Positions 5,458 through 9,319 of a stretch of 9,319 bases of DNA are shown piece after piece. Position numbers and translations under genes: made by a program. The number at the start of each line of letters is the position of its first letter. The stretch's first letter is position 1. The notes under the pieces were generated by a model. The model was given only the letters and a program-made list of their open reading frames with translations. It was not told the origin of the DNA and did not search any database. Origin of the DNA: SIG588 sp045533175 (GTDB lineage Bacteria; Bacillota; Clostridia; Oscillospirales; Acutalibacteraceae); NCBI GenBank assembly GCA_045533175.1, contig JAZSHJ010000057.1, positions 1 through 9,319 on the forward strand, in the 5' to 3' direction.

Positions 5458-7451
5458 AACGCGAAACGGCGGGGATAACCGTTGCCTTAGCGGGAAATCC
5501 CAATGTTGGGAAAAGTACGTTGTTTAACGCCATGACGGGATTGCACCAACACACGGGAAACTGGACGGGGAAAACCGTGGCATCGGCTGAAGGCGTGTGT
5601 CGTCGCGGAAAACGCCCCGTTCGTGTGGTGGATCTGCCGGGCACATATTCTCTCACCCCGCGTTCATCGGAAGAGGCGGTGGCCCGCGATTACTTATACC
5701 GTGAATCTCCCGACGTGGTGGTGGCGGTGTGCGATGCTACGTGTTTGGCGCGCAGTTTGATATTGGCGTTGCAGATCATAGAACAATGTCCACGCACGGT
5801 GGTGTGTGTCAATTTGATGGATGAAGCCGCCGCCAAAGGAATTACGGTGGATCAACACCAATTGGAAACCGATCTCGGTGTGCCGGTGGTTACGGTAAGT
5901 GCTCGTGACAAACACGCCGTCGTCACCGTGCTTTCGGCGGTAGAGAAGGTGCTTGTCACGTCACCCGCGCCGCAACCTGTGCGGTATACCGCCCCGATCG
6001 AAGCGGCGCTTGCGAGCATGGACGCGCCGCGCGGTGTGGCACTTCGTGCGCTGGAATGTGAGAGTTTTGCAAAAACGGCGGGGATTTCGGCGGATATGCG
6101 CGCGGCGGCGATGGCGGCGGCCGAAGAGAACGGCCTGTCCGTATCACGGGTAGGGGAGGCGATTGCCGCTTGCGCGGTGTTGCACGCCGAAGCGATCGCG
6201 GCGGATGCCGTAACTGTTGAGGAAACCAAGGCTACCCGCCGTGACCGACGTATCGACCGTATCTTAACGGGACGGTGGACCGGTGTGCCGCTGATGCTGG
6301 GGCTTTTGTGCCTTGTGTTGTGGATCACCGTTTACGGTGCAAACGGGATATCCGATTGGCTGAACGTGGCTTTCGGTTGGGGGCGGGAACAGTTGAATAC
6401 GGTGTGCACATATCTTTCGGCACCGTGGTGGTTGCGCGGAGTGTTGGTGGACGGCGCATACACGGTGCTTTCGTGGGTGGTGGCGGTGATGTTGCCGCCG
6501 ATGGCTATCTTTTTCCCGCTGTTCACCCTGCTTGAGGATGTGGGGTATCTGCCGCGGGTGGCGTTTAATCTGGATCGCGGATTTCAACGGGCGTGCAGTT
6601 GCGGCAAACAAGCACTCACTATGTGTATGGGATTCGGTTGCAATGCGGTGGGGGTAACAGGGTGTCGCATCATGGATTCACCGCGCGAAAGAGCCGTGGC
6701 CACCGTGACCAACAGTTTGGTCCCCTGCAACGGCCGTTTTCCGTTGCTTATCACTCTCATCACGCTGTTCTTTGCAAGCGGGGCCAACCGTTCGTTGAAA
6801 GCCGCGGTGTGGCTCACGGCGGCGGTGTTGTTGGGGGTGGGAATGACGCTTTTGTGTTCACGCTTGCTTTCTAAAACCTGCTTTCGCGGGATGCCTGCGT
6901 CGTTTGCGCTGGAATTGCCGCCCTACCGTGTGCCGCGTGTGGGACAGGTGATCGTGCGCTCGGTGTTGGATCGCACCGTCTTCGTGTTGGGCCGCGCGGC
7001 CGCGGTGGCGGCGCCTGCGGGTGTGGTGATCTGGTTGCTCGCCAACGTGACGGTGGGCGGTGCGCCGCTGATGCAACACGCCGCGGCGTTTTTGGATCCC
7101 GCCGCGCGGTGGATCGGGTTGGACGGAGCCATCCTGTTTGCATTTATCTTGGGATTTCCCGCCAACGAGATCGTTCTGCCGCTTCTTCTGATGATCTATC
7201 AAAACGGAAACGTGTTGGGCGAGGTGGGGTATACCGCGTTGCATGAGGTGTTACTGCAAAACGGTTGGACCCCGATCACGGCGCTGTGTATGGTGCTGTT
7301 TTCGCTGTTTCATTGGCCGTGTTCCACCACTTGTTTGACTGTGTGGAAAGAGACACACAGCGTAAAACAAACCGCCGTGGCGGTGCTGATGCCCACGTTG
7401 CTCGGTGTCATTTTATGTATGCTTTGCCGATTCGTGGGCGGATTGTTCTGA
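5454..7451 (+). CDS. feoB: Ferrous iron transport protein B (G-protein-coupled permease)
   Basis: This 665-residue inner-membrane protein imports Fe2+ under anaerobic conditions. The N-terminal G domain has G1 GNPNVGKS (14-21), G2 Thr in NWTGKTV (about 38), G3 DLPG (60-63), G4 NLMD (120-123) and G5 VSA (148-150). A helical linker at about 170-270 precedes the permease. In the permease, LLEDVGYLPRVAFNLDR (359-375), GFGCN with Cys396, DSPRERA, LVPCNGRFP with Cys425 and HWPCSTTCLTVWKE (620-633) are the gate and conserved-cysteine motifs. The protein is shorter than E. coli FeoB (773 residues) and ends soon after the last membrane helix, without a cysteine-rich tail. The start is ATG 5454, with GGTGGGAGG just upstream; it overlaps the feoA stop. 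No feoC follows. No terminator is seen before the next promoter, so some read-through into the gtrA unit is possible. Confidence 0.96.
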   Translation: MKRETAGITVALAGNPNVGKSTLFNAMTGLHQHTGNWTGKTVASAEGVCRRGKRPVRVVDLPGTYSLTPRSSEEAVARDYLYRESPDVVVAVCDATCLARSLILALQIIEQCPRTVVCVNLMDEAAAKGITVDQHQLETDLGVPVVTVSARDKHAVVTVLSAVEKVLVTSPAPQPVRYTAPIEAALASMDAPRGVALRALECESFAKTAGISADMRAAAMAAAEENGLSVSRVGEAIAACAVLHAEAIAADAVTVEETKATRRDRRIDRILTGRWTGVPLMLGLLCLVLWITVYGANGISDWLNVAFGWGREQLNTVCTYLSAPWWLRGVLVDGAYTVLSWVVAVMLPPMAIFFPLFTLLEDVGYLPRVAFNLDRGFQRACSCGKQALTMCMGFGCNAVGVTGCRIMDSPRERAVATVTNSLVPCNGRFPLLITLITLFFASGANRSLKAAVWLTAAVLLGVGMTLLCSRLLSKTCFRGMPASFALELPPYRVPRVGQVIVRSVLDRTVFVLGRAAAVAAPAGVVIWLLANVTVGGAPLMQHAAAFLDPAARWIGLDGAILFAFILGFPANEIVLPLLLMIYQNGNVLGEVGYTALHEVLLQNGWTPITALCMVLFSLFHWPCSTTCLTVWKETHSVKQTAVAVLMPTLLGVILCMLCRFVGGLF

Positions 7452-7456
7452 AACGG

Positions 7457-7486
7457 TTGACAATCCTTCGGACGGTGTGGTATTTT
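7457..7486 (+). promoter_or_regulatory. Promoter of the gtrA-SGNH-nitroreductase unit
   Basis: A perfect TTGACA (7457-7462) starts five bases after the feoB stop and is followed, 18 bases on, by TATTTT (7481-7486), a moderate -10. Transcription would start near 7493, leaving a short leader with GAAAGGAAG (7501-7509) before the ATG at 7516. Confidence 0.58.
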
Positions 7487-7515
7487 ATAGGATAGATATA
7501 GAAAGGAAGTCCAAG

Positions 7516-7968
7516 ATGCGTAACTTGTTTTTAAAATACCGTGAAACCATCTCTTATATCTTTTTCGGTGCGATCACCACGCTGGTCAACTTGGTGGTGT
7601 TCAAACTGTTTAATGTGATCTTGGGGGAGGATTTGTATCTCATTTCCAATACCATCGCATGGGTGGCGGCGGTACTGGTCGCGTTTTTCACCAATAAGCT
7701 GTGGGTGTTTGAAAGTAAAAGTTGGGCGCCTGCCGTGGTTCGGCGGGAGTTGCCCGCTTTTGTGGGGGCGCGCGTGTTTTCGTATTTGTTTGAGGAAGCG
7801 GGATTGCTTCTCACCGTCGGAATCATGGGGCTCGGCGAATGGACGCTTGCTTTGCCGTTCATCACGCTCAGCGGCGAAATGGTCTGCAAGGTCTTCTTGC
7901 AAGTCGTGGTATTGGTGCTGAACTACATTTTCAGCAAACTGGTGATATTCAGGAAAAAAGAAGGGTGA
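7516..7968 (+). CDS. GtrA-family membrane protein
   Basis: This 150-residue protein has four predicted membrane helices (roughly 11-35, 42-62, 82-105, 115-142), the layout of the GtrA family. These small proteins are thought to help move lipid-linked sugars across the membrane during polysaccharide, teichoic acid or O-antigen glucosylation. Family motifs are visible: FFGAITTLVNLVVF (16-29), SNTIAWVAAVLVAFFTNKLWVF (44-65) and NYIFSKLVIF at 136-145. The start is ATG 7516, with GAAAGGAAG 6 bases upstream; the frame reaches back into feoB but without support. No glycosyltransferase partner is present next to it. It is the first of three tightly packed genes; the next gene begins 5 bases after its stop. 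The family assignment is firm; the substrate is unknown. Confidence 0.88.
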   Translation: MRNLFLKYRETISYIFFGAITTLVNLVVFKLFNVILGEDLYLISNTIAWVAAVLVAFFTNKLWVFESKSWAPAVVRRELPAFVGARVFSYLFEEAGLLLTVGIMGLGEWTLALPFITLSGEMVCKVFLQVVVLVLNYIFSKLVIFRKKEG

Positions 7969-7973
7969 TTGTA

Positions 7974-8630
7974 ATGGAACTCAAAAATGCAAAGATCAAT
8001 TTCCTTGGTGACAGCATCACCGAAGGGCACGGTACATCAGGCGACGGTAAAAAGTTCACCGATCTCTTGGCGGCAAACTACGGCGTGATCGCCCGCAATT
8101 ACGGTATCGGCGGCACGCGCGTGGCAAAACAGCGTGTACCTTCCTCCGCTGCACGGCACGATCTGGATTTCATTATGCGCACCGCCGAAATGGAAGAGGA
8201 CGCAGACGCCGTCGTGGTATTCGGCGGCACAAACGATTTCGGTCACGGCGACGCCCCGCTTGGTACTATGGACGATCGCGATCCCTACACGTTTTACGGC
8301 GGGTTGCATACGTTGTATACTACGTTGATTAACCGTTATCCGGATATTCCGATCGTGGTGCTTACACCGCTTCACCGTTGCAATGAGGATTCGCCGCGCG
8401 GCGACGGCGGAAAGCCGGAGGATGTCGGCACGTTGAAAACCTATGTGAACATCATTCGTGAAGTGGCGGAATATTACTCATTGCCCGTGCTGGATCTCTA
8501 TGCCGTAAGCGGGATGCAACCCCGTGTGCCGATCATCAAGGAACGATACGTTCCCGACGGATTGCACCCGAACGATGCGGGACATGAGATCCTCGCTCAA
8601 AAGATTGCCGCATTTTTGAAAGGGTTGTAA
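7974..8630 (+). CDS. SGNH/GDSL-family hydrolase
   Basis: This 218-residue hydrolase has all four SGNH blocks: GDSITEG (12-18) with nucleophile Ser14, YGIGGTRV (43-50) with the oxyanion Gly, GGTNDFG (84-90) with Asn87, and DGLHPN (195-200) with Asp195 and His198. The family contains esterases, lipases, acetyl-xylan and other carbohydrate esterases and thioesterases. There is no signal peptide or anchor, so a cytoplasmic esterase or deacetylase acting on a small or sugar substrate is plausible, though the true substrate is unknown. The start is ATG 7974, with AAGAAGGG 8 bases upstream; the in-frame GTG at 7965 overlaps the gtrA stop and that binding site. The gene begins 5 bases after the GtrA-family gene and ends 2 bases before the nitroreductase, so all three are surely cotranscribed. 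Confidence 0.9.
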   Translation: MELKNAKINFLGDSITEGHGTSGDGKKFTDLLAANYGVIARNYGIGGTRVAKQRVPSSAARHDLDFIMRTAEMEEDADAVVVFGGTNDFGHGDAPLGTMDDRDPYTFYGGLHTLYTTLINRYPDIPIVVLTPLHRCNEDSPRGDGGKPEDVGTLKTYVNIIREVAEYYSLPVLDLYAVSGMQPRVPIIKERYVPDGLHPNDAGHEILAQKIAAFLKGL

Positions 8631-8632
8631 CC

Positions 8633-9163
8633 ATGGATTTTCAAGAGTTGATCATTCAGCGTCAGTCATGCCGCAGTTATGACTCTGCCCGTGGGGTGGA
8701 GGAAGAAAAGTTGCAAGCCGTGTTGCAAGCGGTTCGATTGGCTCCCTCTGCCTGTAACGGACAGCCGTATCACCTCACCGTGTGCCGCGGAGAAGCGGCC
8801 CGTGCGGTGGCAAAAGCCACCATGGGTATGGGCATGAACAAGTTTACCGCCGATGCGCCCGTGATGATCGTGATCTCGGAAGAGCCGTATGTGAAATCAG
8901 CGGCGGTCGGTTCACGGGTGAAAGGCAACGATTATCGTTCCATTGATATCGGTATTGCAGCGGCGTATCTCACGGCGGCCGCTACCGAGCAAGGGTTGTC
9001 CACCTGTATTTTGGGATGGTTGGACGATCAAAAGCTCCGTGCATTGTGTGGGTTGTCCCATCCCGTGCGGTTGGTAATCACCCTCGGTTATGCAAAAGAG
9101 GACGATCCTCTGCGTGAAAAGAAGCGCAAAACTCTTACTCAACTCGTGTCCACATGCGAATAA
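8633..9163 (+). CDS. Nitroreductase-family flavoprotein
   Basis: This 176-residue protein belongs to the FMN-dependent nitroreductase superfamily, which uses NAD(P)H to reduce nitro groups, quinones, enones or flavins. The FMN-binding N-terminus is RQSCRSYD (10-17), a variant of the usual RRSxR motif, followed by LAPSACNGQPY (36-46). Also visible are DIGIAAAYLTAAATEQGL (105-122), the central dimer helix, CILGW (125-129) and TLGYAKE (150-156) near the C-terminus. The size fits the short single-domain members. No ferredoxin domain is present. The start is ATG 8633, with AAAGGG 8 bases upstream. It is last in the gtrA-SGNH unit, 2 bases after the previous stop, with a terminator 10 bases after its own stop. 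The natural substrate cannot be inferred. Confidence 0.92.
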   Translation: MDFQELIIQRQSCRSYDSARGVEEEKLQAVLQAVRLAPSACNGQPYHLTVCRGEAARAVAKATMGMGMNKFTADAPVMIVISEEPYVKSAAVGSRVKGNDYRSIDIGIAAAYLTAAATEQGLSTCILGWLDDQKLRALCGLSHPVRLVITLGYAKEDDPLREKKRKTLTQLVSTCE

Positions 9164-9173
9164 AGCGGTGATG

Positions 9174-9196
9174 GCGGGCAGAGATCGCCCGTTTTT
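9174..9196 (+). terminator. Intrinsic terminator after the nitroreductase gene
   Basis: CGGGC (9175-9179) and GCCCG (9187-9191) form a five-pair GC stem, closed by a seven-base loop and extendable by one G-T pair, followed directly by TTTTT. It lies 10 bases after the nitroreductase stop and fits the end of the three-gene unit. Confidence 0.82.
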
Positions 9197-9319
9197 GAAA
9201 GCTATTCAAACAACGGTTGGTTGGGATTACCGTTTGCCCGTTTGCGGTGCCCGAAATTTGCTTTCTCGCTGTCGCTCGGGAAAATTCGACCGCGGCCCCC
9301 GCTTATGCTTCGCTGCCTC
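9197..9319. other. Right-edge stretch without a convincing gene
   Basis: After the terminator no gene is convincing. The segment 9250-9280 is bounded by CCCGA and TCGGG, inverted repeats around a 21-base interior. That interior contains the mirror-symmetric GAGCGACAGCGAG (minus strand), in effect AGCGA repeated. The last 40 bases are rich in CG. A minus-strand frame is open from the right edge to a TAA at 9227-9229 (30 codons, rich in Arg and Lys, with no recognised motif). It could be the tail of a neighbouring gene, but the composition looks more like an intergenic repeat. Confidence 0.35.

Noticed and set aside
5852..6328. Minus-strand open frame (158 codons) inside feoB
   Set aside because: It is antisense to the G-domain linker of a clear feoB gene; its Ala/Ser/Arg-rich translation reflects the GC-rich codons of the opposite strand.
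1..9319. CRISPR array, insertion sequence, tRNA or rRNA
   Set aside because: No regularly spaced repeats, transposase motifs, terminal inverted repeats or cloverleaf-like segments were recognised on either strand.

Overview
The window reads as chromosomal DNA of a strictly anaerobic, Gram-positive-type bacterium, most likely a Clostridia member of the Oscillospiraceae/Ruminococcaceae kind. The reasons are an oxygen-sensitive ribonucleotide reductase with its radical-SAM activase, a ferrous-iron transporter, a clostridial-style D-Ala ligase with a long Gly/Ser-rich loop, purine-rich ribosome binding sites and consensus sigma-A-like promoters. Base composition looks moderate to slightly GC-rich by eye. 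I see no mobile element, tRNA, rRNA or CRISPR array. Taxonomy is inferred from protein character only.

Left half, all on the minus strand, two transcription units. The unit at 5039 to 1501 has its own promoter (5073-5101). It encodes an alpha/beta hydrolase, a membrane-anchored MurF-type Mur ligase and a D-Ala-D-Ala-type ligase, and ends in an intrinsic terminator (1446-1489). The next unit, from 1299 to beyond the left edge, encodes the NrdG activase and then NrdD, of which only the first 195 residues are present. It has a textbook promoter (TTGACA, 17 bp, TAAAAT) with a probable NrdR box just upstream of the -35.

Right half, all on the plus strand. feoA and feoB (5206-7451) overlap by ATGA and form a ferrous-iron uptake pair, transcribed divergently from the hydrolase-Mur-Ddl unit. 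Just after feoB a second promoter (7457-7486) precedes a compact three-gene unit: a GtrA-family membrane protein, an SGNH hydrolase and a nitroreductase. It ends in an intrinsic terminator at 9174-9196. The last 123 bases hold no convincing gene; they are a GC-rich stretch with short repeat structure and one open minus-strand frame running off the edge.

How the genes fit together: ddl makes the D-Ala dipeptide that a MurF-type ligase attaches to the muramyl peptide, so their pairing is coherent. The ligase has no room for the usual soluble MurF N-terminal substrate domain and instead carries about five membrane segments, which makes this unit the most interesting part of the window. The nrd and feo genes are ordinary anaerobe housekeeping. 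No clearly new system is evident; the best leads are the membrane-anchored Mur ligase unit and the unexplained right-hand end.
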